A stretch of 64,000 nucleotides of DNA from the NCBI GenBank assembly GCA_903844845.1, contig CAIMVG010000009.1, positions 62,001 to 126,000 on the forward strand, in the 5' to 3' direction. The notes beneath the pieces were generated by a model, which searched no databases, was not told the DNA's origin, and saw nothing but the letters and a program-made list of their open reading frames with translations. A program made the position numbers and the translations under genes. Shown here piece after piece: positions 45,743 to 53,792 of the stretch; position 1 is the stretch's first letter, and the number at the start of each line of letters is the position of its first letter. The stretch is from an uncultured Dehalococcoidia bacterium. Its GTDB lineage: Bacteria; Chloroflexota; Dehalococcoidia; Dehalococcoidales; UBA1222.

Positions 45743-46541
45743 ACAATCCAAAATAACCTTGAACGATGCCGCTACCCGGTTTTTGAAGGGGCTGCCGTCC
45801 GATGTTTCCAAAACCTCGGCCCCCGAGGTCATGCACTTCGTGGGCTGGTTTCACGGTGAAAAGCCGATCGACAGCCTGACACCGATGGACGTTTCCTCTT
45901 TTTCGGAACGTTATTCGGCATCGGATACCGAACAATCTCGCAAACTCGAGATCCTGCGGAAATTTCTGGCCTACGTCAAGAAAGAAGGCTGGACTGAAGC
46001 CAACCTTTCTGTTCATCTAAAAGCCAGGAAAGAAAAAGCCCCTCCACCGCCAAGCCACCAGCAGATCCAGTCAGACCTGGCCGTGGTGACCCAGCAGGGT
46101 TTCGAAGATATCCAGAAAGAACTGGAGTCGCTCAGGGTTCAGCGCCCGTCGGTCCTTGAGGATATCCGACGCGCTGCCGCCGACAAAGACTTCAAAGAGA
46201 ACTCGCCTCTCCATGCGGCCCGTGAACAGCTCGGTCATATCGACGGGCGTATCAAGGAACTGGAGGCCATAGCTAAAAGCGCTACAATCATCAGCACGAA
46301 CGAAAAATCAGCGTCCAGAGTGACCCTGGGGGCGACGGTAGTTCTTGTGACTTCCGCCACCGGCAAAACCCAGACCTATAAGATAGTCGGACCAAAAGAA
46401 TCGGACCCTGCCAAAGGCAGGATCTCGCATGTGTCCCCGATCGGTAAAGCCATCATCGGTAAAAGACAGGGTGAAACGGTCGAAGTTACCGTGCCTTCTG
46501 GAAAGATCAAATACCGCATCGAAAAAGTCGAAAGCAAGTAG
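45732..46541 (+). CDS. greA: GreA-type transcription elongation factor with N-terminal extension
   Basis: A 269-aa protein whose residues about 115-269 are a complete GreA: a coiled-coil ([20 protein letters not shown] to [12 protein letters not shown]) with acidic tip residues near [12 protein letters not shown], and the FKBP-like C-terminal domain ending [19 protein letters not shown]. Standard GreA is about 158 aa, so the first 110 residues are extra. That part ([33 protein letters not shown]) resembles the SAM-like DNA-binding domain of integrases. A Pro-rich linker joins them. GreA rescues backtracked RNA polymerase. Confidence 0.85.
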   Translation: MADEQSKITLNDAATRFLKGLPSDVSKTSAPEVMHFVGWFHGEKPIDSLTPMDVSSFSERYSASDTEQSRKLEILRKFLAYVKKEGWTEANLSVHLKARKEKAPPPPSHQQIQSDLAVVTQQGFEDIQKELESLRVQRPSVLEDIRRAAADKDFKENSPLHAAREQLGHIDGRIKELEAIAKSATIISTNEKSASRVTLGATVVLVTSATGKTQTYKIVGPKESDPAKGRISHVSPIGKAIIGKRQGETVEVTVPSGKIKYRIEKVESK

Positions 46542-46567
46542 GCTCTTCGGAATTTCAGGAGGGAATC

Positions 46568-46897
46568 ATGGAAAAAACTTCGACAGGGCTCCCGGAAAAT
46601 GTCGCCGGCATGCTGTGCTACAGCCTTTTCTGGGCAACGGGTGTCATTTTCCTTCTTCTCGAACCCGGTAATAAAGTTGTGCGTTTTCACGCATTTCAGT
46701 CCATATTTGTTTTCGGCCTCCTGAATATCCTTTATTTCGCTTTCTTCTTTGTACCCGTCATCGGGTGGATGCTCAACACTCTGGTCGGCGCCGTTACCTT
46801 TATCTTATGGGTGGTCCTCATGGTAAAGACATTTCAGGAACAGAAATGGGAACTGCCTGCGGCTGGCAAACTTGCCGGAAAATTGGCTGTCCGCTAG
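46568..46897 (+). CDS. DUF4870-like small membrane protein
   Basis: 109 aa with three hydrophobic segments (about 14-32, 45-65, 68-88). The pattern [17 protein letters not shown], then [10 protein letters not shown], fits the DUF4870/Tic20-like family of small integral membrane proteins of unknown role. Preceded by CAGGAGG; 26 bp after the GreA fusion, so it is the last gene of that operon, which ends at a strong terminator. Confidence 0.75.
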   Translation: MEKTSTGLPENVAGMLCYSLFWATGVIFLLLEPGNKVVRFHAFQSIFVFGLLNILYFAFFFVPVIGWMLNTLVGAVTFILWVVLMVKTFQEQKWELPAAGKLAGKLAVR

Positions 46898-46928
46898 AAG
46901 CAAACGAGCCTATTGTTGGCGCAAAACG

Positions 46929-46957
46929 AAAAGGGGGACCTTGGGTCCCCCTTTTTT
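46929..46957. terminator. Bidirectional terminator
   Basis: Stem GGGGGACC / GGTCCCCC with a 3-nt loop, flanked by A4 on one side and T6 on the other. Closes the convergent DUF4870 and ppnP transcripts. Confidence 0.88.
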
Positions 46958-46985
46958 ATTTTACAATAGCCCGACAGATTGGATA

Positions 46986-47303
46986 TCAGTCTTTCAGGTA
47001 TGAACACAAATAATCCGTGACCGCGTCGGTGGAAATCTTGAATTTGGAGTCGGCGGGGACTTCGAACGATTTTCCCGCCTTGAAAGTAACCCATTTCGCA
47101 TTTCCCGGCAGCTGTACTTTCACTTCACCGGCGAGGATTTCCATCCGTTCTTTTTCACTGGTGCCGAACTCATATTCGCCGGGCAGTATTATCCCCAGCG
47201 TTTTTTTAGACCCATCCTCAAACAGTACGGTACGAGAGGTAACCTTGCCATCGAAATAGACGTTGGCTTTTTTTATCACCGTAACGTTTTCAATTTTGTC
47301 CAT
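46986..47303 (-). CDS. ppnP: Pyrimidine/purine nucleoside phosphorylase
   Basis: A 105-aa cupin of the PpnP (YaiE/DUF1255) family, which phosphorolyses nucleosides to bases and ribose-1-phosphate. Visible marks: [39 protein letters not shown], and [12 protein letters not shown], the metal-free cupin core. Length is typical. Follows the ABC-2 exporter genes by 28 bp on the same strand, which may be coincidence. Confidence 0.88.
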   Translation of the reverse strand: MDKIENVTVIKKANVYFDGKVTSRTVLFEDGSKKTLGIILPGEYEFGTSEKERMEILAGEVKVQLPGNAKWVTFKAGKSFEVPADSKFKISTDAVTDYLCSYLKD

Positions 47304-47331
47304 TAAATACCTCCTCGTTACAATCCTTATT

Positions 47332-48126
47332 TCAGATATACAGATCCCGTTTGGTATAGGTCAGATAGGCCCCCGCCATGCCGGCGATCACGATGGCTGC
47401 GGAAATGCCGACAAAAACGATATCTATTTTAGATTGATTCAGCATCGCCGCCGGATCGAAATACTTGAAGGGGGAGAAGTATTTCAGGAAATCCAGTTTT
47501 GAATTTAAAGCTGTTATTATCGAGAAGAAATAAGTGACCAGTAACAGCGAGATCGCCGTCGACGTCGCCAGTTTGTAGCGCTTCATGGCACATCCCAGGA
47601 AGATCCCAACCGCCAGAAAAACCATCTGCATGATGAAAAGCGCCAGCATGCACAACGATAAGAATCGAAAGAATTCGGCGTCCGGTTGGTATTTCACGGC
47701 GCTGACGATCGAAGCCACCCATGTGAAGAGTAAAAGAGCCACACAATTGACCAGGGCCGCAAGGGCTTTCGAGGTTACGAGGCGGGCGCGCGTCACAGGC
47801 AGGGTCAAGGAAAACTCGACGGTTTTGTCCCGCTCCTCTTTTGTGATTATATCGGTGCCCCACATAACGGCGGCGATGGTCAGCAGGAGGGCATAGTACG
47901 TGAACATCAACCCGTAGAAACCGGTGATGGTCGTTAAGTTGAAGGCCTGGACGTTGAGAGCTGACAGTACCTGTTTGGGAAGATCGGTCAGGACAGCCAC
48001 CATGGCGGGGTTGTTGTAATAAGCTGAAAATTTGGCTATCCCGAGCAATATGAACAATGCGGTTATGATGCACCAGATGAAAAGAGATTTGCGGTTGGCT
48101 TTAAGTTCCCGTAAAAAAATATTCAT
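47332..48126 (-). CDS. ABC-2 type transporter permease (second)
   Basis: A 264-aa membrane protein with about six hydrophobic segments and a cytoplasmic N-terminus ([18 protein letters not shown]). The first extracytoplasmic loop is rich in Ala/Asn; [20 protein letters not shown] is the characteristic ABC-2 cytoplasmic element. Paralogue of the neighbouring permease (48138-48947), 11 bp away, so the exporter is probably a heterodimer. Cargo unknown. Confidence 0.82.
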   Translation of the reverse strand: MNIFLRELKANRKSLFIWCIITALFILLGIAKFSAYYNNPAMVAVLTDLPKQVLSALNVQAFNLTTITGFYGLMFTYYALLLTIAAVMWGTDIITKEERDKTVEFSLTLPVTRARLVTSKALAALVNCVALLLFTWVASIVSAVKYQPDAEFFRFLSLCMLALFIMQMVFLAVGIFLGCAMKRYKLATSTAISLLLVTYFFSIITALNSKLDFLKYFSPFKYFDPAAMLNQSKIDIVFVGISAAIVIAGMAGAYLTYTKRDLYI

Positions 48127-48137
48127 ATCTCGACCTT

Positions 48138-48947
48138 TTACGAAACCGCCGGGACGTCCCGGCGCGCATACAGCAGATAGCTGGCGACAAATGCAACTAT
48201 TACTACCCCAAAGCTTATAAGCACCAGAGGCAGGTCATACATGCCGTGCCGGACGATGTAATTGGGATCAAAATGCTTGAAAGGAGTGATGTCTTCGATT
48301 ACGCTCGTCCCGAGCAGTCCGCCGAAAGCACTCAGGACATACATCCCGAAAGCCAACCCCATGGCGTATGGCGTGACGCTTCTGACGCGTTTTACGAGCA
48401 GGGAAACCACCAGGCCCACACTCAGAAAGAATAACTGGAATACCGCTATACTCCCGAGCAATAGTACCAGCGAGCCGGTGTCATAAGACCTGCCCGCTTT
48501 GAAGATGTTTATAAATCCGAAACTGCAAATCCAAACAATGGCATTGGTGACGGTCAAGCCAGCTGCCGCTGAAAGGAGTTTGCCGGTCAGGATGCTTGTG
48601 CGTTTTACCGGTTTGGCCATTAGAAAATCGGCCGTCCACTCCCTCTCTTCGACAGAGACCAGACCGAACCCGTAATTAGAAGCCTGGATCGCCAGCAGTA
48701 CCTGGGTGAAGAGGAAAACGACCCCGAAAAAGCCCATGACTGTCGACAGGTCGGTGCCGTTGAGCCCGAAAGCATCGAGCAATTCTTTCGGGTAATTAGC
48801 CATAAGTTGGTTTATCTGGTCCGCCTGACCAGCAAAAGAGGAAAATAGCGATATATAGACGAGCATCACTGCAGCGATTGCCGCCGACCAGGTCACGACG
48901 GACCTCCAGCGCATCCCGAATTCCTGTTTGAAAATATTCATAGACAT
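48138..48947 (-). CDS. ABC-2 type transporter permease (first)
   Basis: A 269-aa permease with the same topology: MNIFKQEFGMRWRSVVTWSA start, GLVSVEEREWTADFLMAKPV cytoplasmic element, later VKRVRSVTPYAMGLAFGMYV. It begins 8 bp after the ATPase gene. With the ATPase and second permease it forms a complete exporter that could move lipids, peptides or drugs; the sequence gives no hint of the substrate. Confidence 0.82.
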   Translation of the reverse strand: MSMNIFKQEFGMRWRSVVTWSAAIAAVMLVYISLFSSFAGQADQINQLMANYPKELLDAFGLNGTDLSTVMGFFGVVFLFTQVLLAIQASNYGFGLVSVEEREWTADFLMAKPVKRTSILTGKLLSAAAGLTVTNAIVWICSFGFINIFKAGRSYDTGSLVLLLGSIAVFQLFFLSVGLVVSLLVKRVRSVTPYAMGLAFGMYVLSAFGGLLGTSVIEDITPFKHFDPNYIVRHGMYDLPLVLISFGVVIVAFVASYLLYARRDVPAVS

Positions 48948-48955
48948 GATTTCAC

Positions 48956-49828
48956 CTACTCGTAATAGTGTATGAATATCTCTTCCAGCGTCGGTTCTTC
49001 GATCGTTGCGTCAGAGACCGTTATAGAGCTTATTTTTTGCATTATCACGTTGATGTCGCCCTTGAAAAAGAAACGGACCGCACCGTCTTCGTGCTCCAGG
49101 TGGCTGACACCCGGGAGGTCGAAACCAGATGGGTCGATCTTTGCTCCCATCAGCTGGACCTTCTTGTAATTGTTTTTCTGGAGCGTGCGGATATCAGCGG
49201 TTTCGATAATCTTGCCTTCTTTGATGATGGCGACCCTGTTGCACAAGCGCTGTACTTCGCCCAGGATGTGGGAGGAGAAGAAGACTGTCACGCCACACCG
49301 GTTCTCGTCCTGGATGAGCTGGAAAAATTTCCTCTGCATCAAGGGGTCCAGACCTGAAGTGGGCTCATCGAGCAGCAGGAGCTTCGGTCGGTGCAGGAGG
49401 CCCTGGACGATGCCCACTTTTTTACGGTTGCCGTAGGAGAGGTCCTCGATGCGCCGGTTGAGTTCCAATTCCATAATCCCAGCGAGTTCATGCATCCGGG
49501 CAGTGCTGTCTTTCGGATAAAAACTAGCCGAATACTTCAGAAGATCGATGACTTTCATCCGATCATAATAAAAAACTTCCGAGGGGAGATAGCCTATTTC
49601 CTGTCTTATCTCCGGGCCGAACCTGATGCAGTCCTTTCCGAAAATGGCGGCGCTTCCCGCGGTCGGGTGAATAAGCGCCAGGAGTAAACGGATGGTGGTC
49701 GACTTGCCCGCCCCGTTCGGCCCTATGAATCCGAATATTTCGCCTTCGTTCACCTGGAACGAGATGTCGTCGATACCGCGGGCTTTGCCGTAATATTTGG
49801 TCAGATGACTGACTTCGATAACATTCAT
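48956..49828 (-). CDS. ABC-2 exporter ATP-binding protein
   Basis: ATPase of about 290 aa. Walker A is GPNGAGKST, the signature LSYGNRKKVGI (a Tyr in the LSxGQ motif), Walker B LLLLDEPTSGLD, then FFSSHIL. The C-terminal 70 residues (after about 220) form the extra domain found in antibiotic/lipid exporter ATPases. ATG 49828 (MNVIEVSHLTKYYG) follows AAAGGAG; the frame extends further upstream but is unlikely to be used. Confidence 0.86.
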   Translation of the reverse strand: MNVIEVSHLTKYYGKARGIDDISFQVNEGEIFGFIGPNGAGKSTTIRLLLALIHPTAGSAAIFGKDCIRFGPEIRQEIGYLPSEVFYYDRMKVIDLLKYSASFYPKDSTARMHELAGIMELELNRRIEDLSYGNRKKVGIVQGLLHRPKLLLLDEPTSGLDPLMQRKFFQLIQDENRCGVTVFFSSHILGEVQRLCNRVAIIKEGKIIETADIRTLQKNNYKKVQLMGAKIDPSGFDLPGVSHLEHEDGAVRFFFKGDINVIMQKISSITVSDATIEEPTLEEIFIHYYE

Positions 49829-50212
49829 AAAAACACTCTCCTTTGAAAAGACGGAGCCCTTTTTATCCAGGAACAATTATTAAGCGAGAAGCCCTGCATT
49901 TTTCTTTCTGCTTCGCCTCAAAATCAAATGCTAACTCCTTGGTCTCCTCTGAAAAAGTGAAGGATGCGCTTCACTTGGGCTGATACTTTCTGGGATTTTA
50001 GGATGTATTTCATAGTATTCGAGTATTGTTGCTCCAATCACCATAGATTGTCAAAGGAGATAGAAAAGCAAAGTAACGGGACTTTATCCGGGTAACCCGT
50101 ACTATTTACCCCCTACTAATGCCATGGCAAATAGCCCTAACGGGGCATTGTCATGATTCCCGTCCCAGAGTAGCTTTGAGTATATTCAAATGGTATCGAG
50201 GAGTATCGGGTG
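49829..50212. other. Divergent intergenic region with a hairpin
   Basis: Separates the ABC exporter from the HTH-pilT pair. A stem AGTA-ACGGG / CCCGT-ACT (50072-50103, one bulge) is the only clear structure. I found no convincing riboswitch or gene. Confidence 0.4.
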
Positions 50213-50422
50213 ATGAGTATAAACATTGGGGGGGGTCTTTACTACAGGACAGCTGAAGTTTGCGAGATGGCCGGCATAAGTAAAAACACTTATTTACGAT
50301 GGGTCCGCGAGGGTGTTTTTAAAGATGTCGCCCATAGAGACAGGCGCGGATGGCGGCTTTTTACCGAAGAAGACCTCAATCGGTTAAAAGCCGAATCCAA
50401 CAAAACTATTAAAGAATCTTAG
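50213..50422 (+). CDS. MerR/excisionase-type helix-turn-helix protein
   Basis: A 69-aa protein that is essentially one winged helix: YYRTAEVCEMAGISKNTYLR as the HTH, then WVREGVF and GWRLFTEEDLNRLKAE. No ligand-binding domain, so it resembles small excisionase-like or BldC-like regulators. ATG 50213 has GGAG nine bases upstream. pilT follows after 9 bp, implying co-expression and possibly control of the pilus ATPase. Confidence 0.78.
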   Translation: MSINIGGGLYYRTAEVCEMAGISKNTYLRWVREGVFKDVAHRDRRGWRLFTEEDLNRLKAESNKTIKES

Positions 50423-50431
50423 GAGAAGACA

Positions 50432-51499
50432 ATGATTTCGATTCAAGAACTATTGAGAGACATGGTGGAATTGAAAGCGTCGGACCTGCACATCAAGGTG
50501 CCCACAGGCCCGGTTTTCAGGATTGATGGCTCTTTGATCCAAACCGAAAAATGTAAAAGCGTAATTCCTGAAGATGTCGAGAAAGTGTTCGACGAGATAG
50601 CGAACGAAACCCAGCAAGATCTATTCTCAAGGGAACACGAACTCGATTTCGCGTATGGCATCCCGGGTGTCGCCCGATTTCGTGTGAATGTTCAACGCCA
50701 GCGGGGGACATTAAGCATGGTCTTTCGGCTCATCCCATTCAATGTCCCTTCCATCGATGAATTAGGGATGCCCCAGATCTTGAAGGAATTGATGGCCAAA
50801 CCAAGAGGCTTGATCGTTGTGACCGGCCCCACAGGAAGCGGGAAATCGACCACGCTTGCCGCGATGGTCAACCATCTTAACAACACCAGCCGCAGCAGCG
50901 TGATCACCATTGAGGACCCCATCGAATATATGTACAAGGATAACATGTGCGTTATTTCTCAAAGGGAACTGGGGGCGGATACAAGCTCATTTGATTCTGC
51001 CTTGAAACACGCGTTACGCCACGACCCGGATGTAATTGTCGTCGGTGAGATGAGAGACCTTGAAACGATTTCAACAGCGATAGCGGCAGCGGAAACAGGG
51101 CATCTTGTACTGGGGACGCTCCACACCATAGACGCGCCTCAAACCGTAGACCGCATGATAGACATGTTCCCACCCCAACAGCACCAGCAAATACGGTTGC
51201 AGTTCTCTCAGATCCTGGTGGCAGTTGTCGCACAGACACTTTTACCGCGGGCATCGGGGAAAGGGAGAGTCGGGGCATATGAGATCATGTTAGCTTCCAC
51301 CGCCGTAACAAATCTGATCCGCGAAGGGAAAACATTTGAACTGCCCACTATGATGCAGATGAGCAAGAGCATGGGCATGCAGATACTCGACCAGGACCTG
51401 GCCTATCTTGTGAAACGGGGCATAGTCACCCGCGAGGAAGCCATGCTTAAAACCAGCCATGGCGAAAGGCTGGCCAAACTGATAGAAATGCACCTTTAA
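50432..51499 (+). CDS. pilT: Twitching motility ATPase PilT
   Basis: A 355-aa hexameric secretion ATPase that depolymerises type IV pili. N-terminal PAS-like part (LKASDLHIKVPTGP), Walker A GPTGSGKSTT, Asp box ITIEDPIEYMY, Walker B PDVIVVGEMRDLET, His box TGHLVLGTLHT. Full length. No pilin, pilB or pilC genes are next to it; the only linked gene is the small HTH protein. A role in competence with dprA is possible but not shown. Confidence 0.9.
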   Translation: MISIQELLRDMVELKASDLHIKVPTGPVFRIDGSLIQTEKCKSVIPEDVEKVFDEIANETQQDLFSREHELDFAYGIPGVARFRVNVQRQRGTLSMVFRLIPFNVPSIDELGMPQILKELMAKPRGLIVVTGPTGSGKSTTLAAMVNHLNNTSRSSVITIEDPIEYMYKDNMCVISQRELGADTSSFDSALKHALRHDPDVIVVGEMRDLETISTAIAAAETGHLVLGTLHTIDAPQTVDRMIDMFPPQQHQQIRLQFSQILVAVVAQTLLPRASGKGRVGAYEIMLASTAVTNLIREGKTFELPTMMQMSKSMGMQILDQDLAYLVKRGIVTREEAMLKTSHGERLAKLIEMHL

Positions 51500-51511
51500 T
51501 TAATCTACAAG

Positions 51512-51718
51512 CTAGGTGTTGCGGTAGTGAATGTTCCACTTAAGGCAGCACATATCGACGTAGTTCCGGACCTCGGGGTTCGGAGCTCCGTGCAGGTCGG
51601 CCAGGAATCCATGCAGCAATTCGCCGCCTGTCATTCCAGGCAATGGCTCAGCAGGCCCCGGAAGATTGACGAAAACGATTTCTGTAAGGACTTTTTCATA
51701 ATCTATAGCAACGCCCAT
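51512..51718 (-). CDS. Small hypothetical protein (68 aa)
   Basis: Preceded by GGGAGG six bases before ATG, which is better than its plus-strand competitor. Sequence is mixed alpha/beta, with PNPEVRNYVDMCC near the C-terminus; no family recognised and no signal peptide. It lies tail-to-tail with pilT. It may be real, on the strength of the Shine-Dalgarno alone. Confidence 0.45.
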   Translation of the reverse strand: MGVAIDYEKVLTEIVFVNLPGPAEPLPGMTGGELLHGFLADLHGAPNPEVRNYVDMCCLKWNIHYRNT

Positions 51719-51820
51719 CAGATGCCTCCCATAAACCTTGTCAAACTCGAGTTGTCATCCAATATACTCGTATCAAAACATATTGTCCACGGGGCAAATA
51801 AAAAAAACAGGCACAGGGTA

Positions 51821-51849
51821 TTGCACTACTTGCACCGGTATAGTATAAT
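51821..51849 (+). promoter_or_regulatory. Promoter of the zinc-ribbon gene
   Basis: TTGCAC (51821-51826), 17-nt spacer, TATAAT (51844-51849). Gives a leader of about 95 nt before the start at 51950. Confidence 0.6.
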
Positions 51850-51901
51850 ATCGATAGTTTAGGTTTAGGTTATTACAAGCTCATCCGTTATACTTCAACG
51901 C

Positions 51902-51948
51902 TGGATGACCCAAACTCTAACTAGTAATAAAAGAGAGGAGGTCATCCA
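51902..51948 (+). promoter_or_regulatory. Leader helix overlapping the ribosome-binding site
   Basis: TGGATGACC (51902-51910) pairs perfectly with GGTCATCCA (51940-51948), which begins within GGAGG (51937-51941) and ends one base before ATG. Formation would hide the start region. The loop contains AACTCTAACTA, repeated in the leader of the DEAD-box gene at 60310. This suits a temperature- or chaperone-sensitive switch. Confidence 0.6.
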
Positions 51949-51949
51949 C

Positions 51950-52258
51950 ATGGCATTTCAGGACAAGTCGATCCAGTGTTCCGATTGCGGCGCGACATTC
52001 ACCTTCAGCGCTCAGGACCAGGAATTCTTCCAGTCCAAGGGCTACACCAATGAGCCCAAGCGCTGCCCTTCATGTCGTTCAGCTCGTAAGGCAGAGCGCG
52101 GCGGCAGCAGCAGCACGGGCGGCGGCTATTCAGGCGGCGCTCGTCAAATGTTCCCCGCCACCTGCGGCAGCTGCGGCAAGGCCACCGAGGTTCCTTTCCA
52201 ACCTCGCGGCGACAAACCCGTATACTGCAGCGATTGCTATCGCTCCGTCAAGCGGTAA
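51950..52258 (+). CDS. Double zinc-ribbon protein
   Basis: A 102-aa protein with two metal sites: CSDCGATF...CPSCR at the N-terminus (zf-trcl-like, residues about 10-45) and CGSC-x17-CSDC near the C-terminus, joined by a Gly/Ser-rich linker. The N-terminal 45 residues closely match the start of the DEAD-box protein at 60310 (MSFQDKSIICSDCG versus MAFQDKSIQCSDCG). No known activity. The following rpsU, and the shared leader, hint at a role in translation or RNA handling under stress (inference). Confidence 0.8.
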   Translation: MAFQDKSIQCSDCGATFTFSAQDQEFFQSKGYTNEPKRCPSCRSARKAERGGSSSTGGGYSGGARQMFPATCGSCGKATEVPFQPRGDKPVYCSDCYRSVKR

Positions 52259-52284
52259 TCATTAGATCCAACTGACGATAAAAC

Positions 52285-52317
52285 ATACACGGGCTGACCT
52301 AAAGTCAGCCCGTGTAT
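52285..52317 (+). terminator. Strong hairpin after the zinc-ribbon gene
   Basis: Perfect 14-bp stem ATACACGGGCTGAC / GTCAGCCCGTGTAT, 5-nt loop. No T run follows, so it may be a weak terminator or a processing signal that lets some transcription into rpsU. Confidence 0.6.
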
Positions 52318-52352
52318 AATTCTGGAAATTTCGAGCGGGGAGGTGATTGTAG

Positions 52353-52565
52353 TTGTCGTTAAAAGTATCGATCCGCGACGGTGAGTCGCAGGAATCATTA
52401 CTCAAGCGTTTTCAGAGGATGGTACAAACTGAGGGTGTTTTACGCGAGGCGCGTGCCCATGAATATTTCGTTTCGAGGGGCGACGCCGAGCGCATTAAGG
52501 CCAAGAAAAGTGCCCGCAGACGCAAGCGCCAGGAGGGCATGTCTTCCCGACCCAGACAGTACTAG
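52353..52565 (+). CDS. rpsU: 30S ribosomal protein S21
   Basis: A 70-aa basic ribosomal protein. Family features: LKRFQRMVQTEGVLREARAHEYF and a Lys/Arg-rich C-terminus (KAKKSARRRKRQ). TTG start at 52353 following GGGGAGGTG at 9-nt spacing. S21 binds near the anti-Shine-Dalgarno helix and influences initiation. It is 94 bp after the zinc-ribbon gene and ends at a terminator. Confidence 0.92.
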   Translation: MSLKVSIRDGESQESLLKRFQRMVQTEGVLREARAHEYFVSRGDAERIKAKKSARRRKRQEGMSSRPRQY

Positions 52566-52634
52566 AATCTCAAGCGCTTGGATGTTTCAGAAATGTAACT
52601 TCTAAGAGGTAAAATTACGAGTATTGTCAAATAG

Positions 52635-52666
52635 AGGCAGCGAATTTGTTCGCTGCCTTTTCTTTT
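52635..52666 (+). terminator. rpsU terminator
   Basis: AGGCAGCGAA-TTTG-TTCGCTGCCT followed by TTTCTTTT: a 10-bp stem with a 4-nt loop and T tract. Confidence 0.88.
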
Positions 52667-52670
52667 ACGT

Positions 52671-52898
52671 TTAGTCTAATTCAAAAGGATTAATTTGCGG
52701 CGCAACAGCCTTCCGGCTACTCAAACCTACGTATCCGCACTGAAGACAATGCGCCAGCAGATCACCGTCCTCTGTATCTAAAAATACATCTCCTTGGCAT
52801 CTGGGACAACCATCCAGATTCCAATTGCGGGAGGTGGTGCCGTTATATCCAGTTATGTGTTGTTCGGAATGTCTTTTGGTTTCTATCGATTTATTCAT
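52671..52898 (-). CDS. Small zinc-ribbon protein (75 aa)
   Basis: Start at ATG 52898 (MNKSIETKRHS) with CGGAG upstream. CPRCQGDVFLD...CLQCGYVG is a C4 zinc ribbon; a disordered tail surrounds it. Function unknown. It is convergent with rpsU and shares the intergenic terminator. No other gene is linked. Confidence 0.65.
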   Translation of the reverse strand: MNKSIETKRHSEQHITGYNGTTSRNWNLDGCPRCQGDVFLDTEDGDLLAHCLQCGYVGLSSRKAVAPQINPFELD

Positions 52899-53070
52899 AT
52901 AATTCTCCGTTATAAGCATATTTAACAATATGTTATCAGGCTAACATGAGACAGTCTGTGATTTGGGTTACCATTTTAACGTGGTTTGTGTAAGCTAGAA
53001 GCTGAATATTTAAGACACAACAATCGTAGTTATCCGCCCGCGGGGTTAGACTTTTCAGTCGGCCTTTATT

Positions 53071-53715
53071 ATGATTGATAAGATGCAGCCGAAAGAAGAA
53101 ACCCGCCCAAGCGCCCTCCTGCTTTTAGGGCCTACCGGTTCAGGCAAAACACCGCTCGGGCAGATGATGGGAAAAAACGGGCTCTGGGGTTTTTCGTGCC
53201 TGCATTTCGATTTCGGCCAGGAGCTGAGGAACTCCATACAATCCTCCAATGCCTCCCTCGCACCTGAGGAACGCGAATTTGTTTCTCATGTCCTTAACAC
53301 GGGCGCCCTTCTGGACGACGAACATTTCCCTATCGCGCTCAAGATATTCCAGGGTTTTTTGCGCACGCACGACGCTAACAAGCGCACCATCATCGTTCTT
53401 AACGGCCTGCCGCGTCACGGAGGCCAGGCCGAACGTATGGAGGAAATCGTGCGCATGCTCGCCGTCATAAACCTCGAATGCACGCCAGAAACCGTGATGC
53501 AGAGGATACTCACCGACGCGGGCGGTGACAGGGCGGGCAGGATAGATGATTCCCTCGAAGAAGTTAAACGGAAACTCGATTTATTTTCCCTGCGGACCGC
53601 CCCTTTGGTGGATTATTACAGGAAAAAGCATATCGGGATTATTTCAGTAGAGGTAGGCATTGAGTCCAGTCCGGCAGAGATGCTGCAAAAAATCGAATAT
53701 TCCGCGGCGGATTGA
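53071..53715 (+). CDS. Adenylate kinase-like P-loop nucleotide kinase
   Basis: A 214-aa protein with GPTGSGKTPLGQMM as the P-loop (a Pro replaces the usual Ser/Thr-Thr after Lys-Thr), an NMP-binding-like helix region and IIVLNGLPRHGGQAERME. The RIDDSLEEVKRKLDLF segment followed by TAPLVDYYRKK matches the C-terminal adenylate kinase pattern, but a LID zinc or long lid loop is not seen. A noncanonical NMP kinase is the best guess. ATG 53071 lacks a clear Shine-Dalgarno. It is 77 bp before the P-type ATPase. Confidence 0.7.
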   Translation: MIDKMQPKEETRPSALLLLGPTGSGKTPLGQMMGKNGLWGFSCLHFDFGQELRNSIQSSNASLAPEEREFVSHVLNTGALLDDEHFPIALKIFQGFLRTHDANKRTIIVLNGLPRHGGQAERMEEIVRMLAVINLECTPETVMQRILTDAGGDRAGRIDDSLEEVKRKLDLFSLRTAPLVDYYRKKHIGIISVEVGIESSPAEMLQKIEYSAAD

Positions 53716-53792
53716 CATGGGGCAATCCCGGCCTTAAATTTATTTATATCTGTTCACTCCCAAGCGCAGGGGCTTTTGAGTAAGGAGCAAAT

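Noticed and set aside
50060-50160. Possible c-di-GMP (GEMM) riboswitch before pilT
   Set aside because: A GCAAAG-like stretch and a stem are present, but the conserved GCAAACC and tetraloop parts are missing.
51527-51862. A 111-codon plus-strand frame after pilT
   Set aside because: No Shine-Dalgarno; it overlaps the better supported 68-aa minus-strand frame and the promoter of the zinc-ribbon gene.
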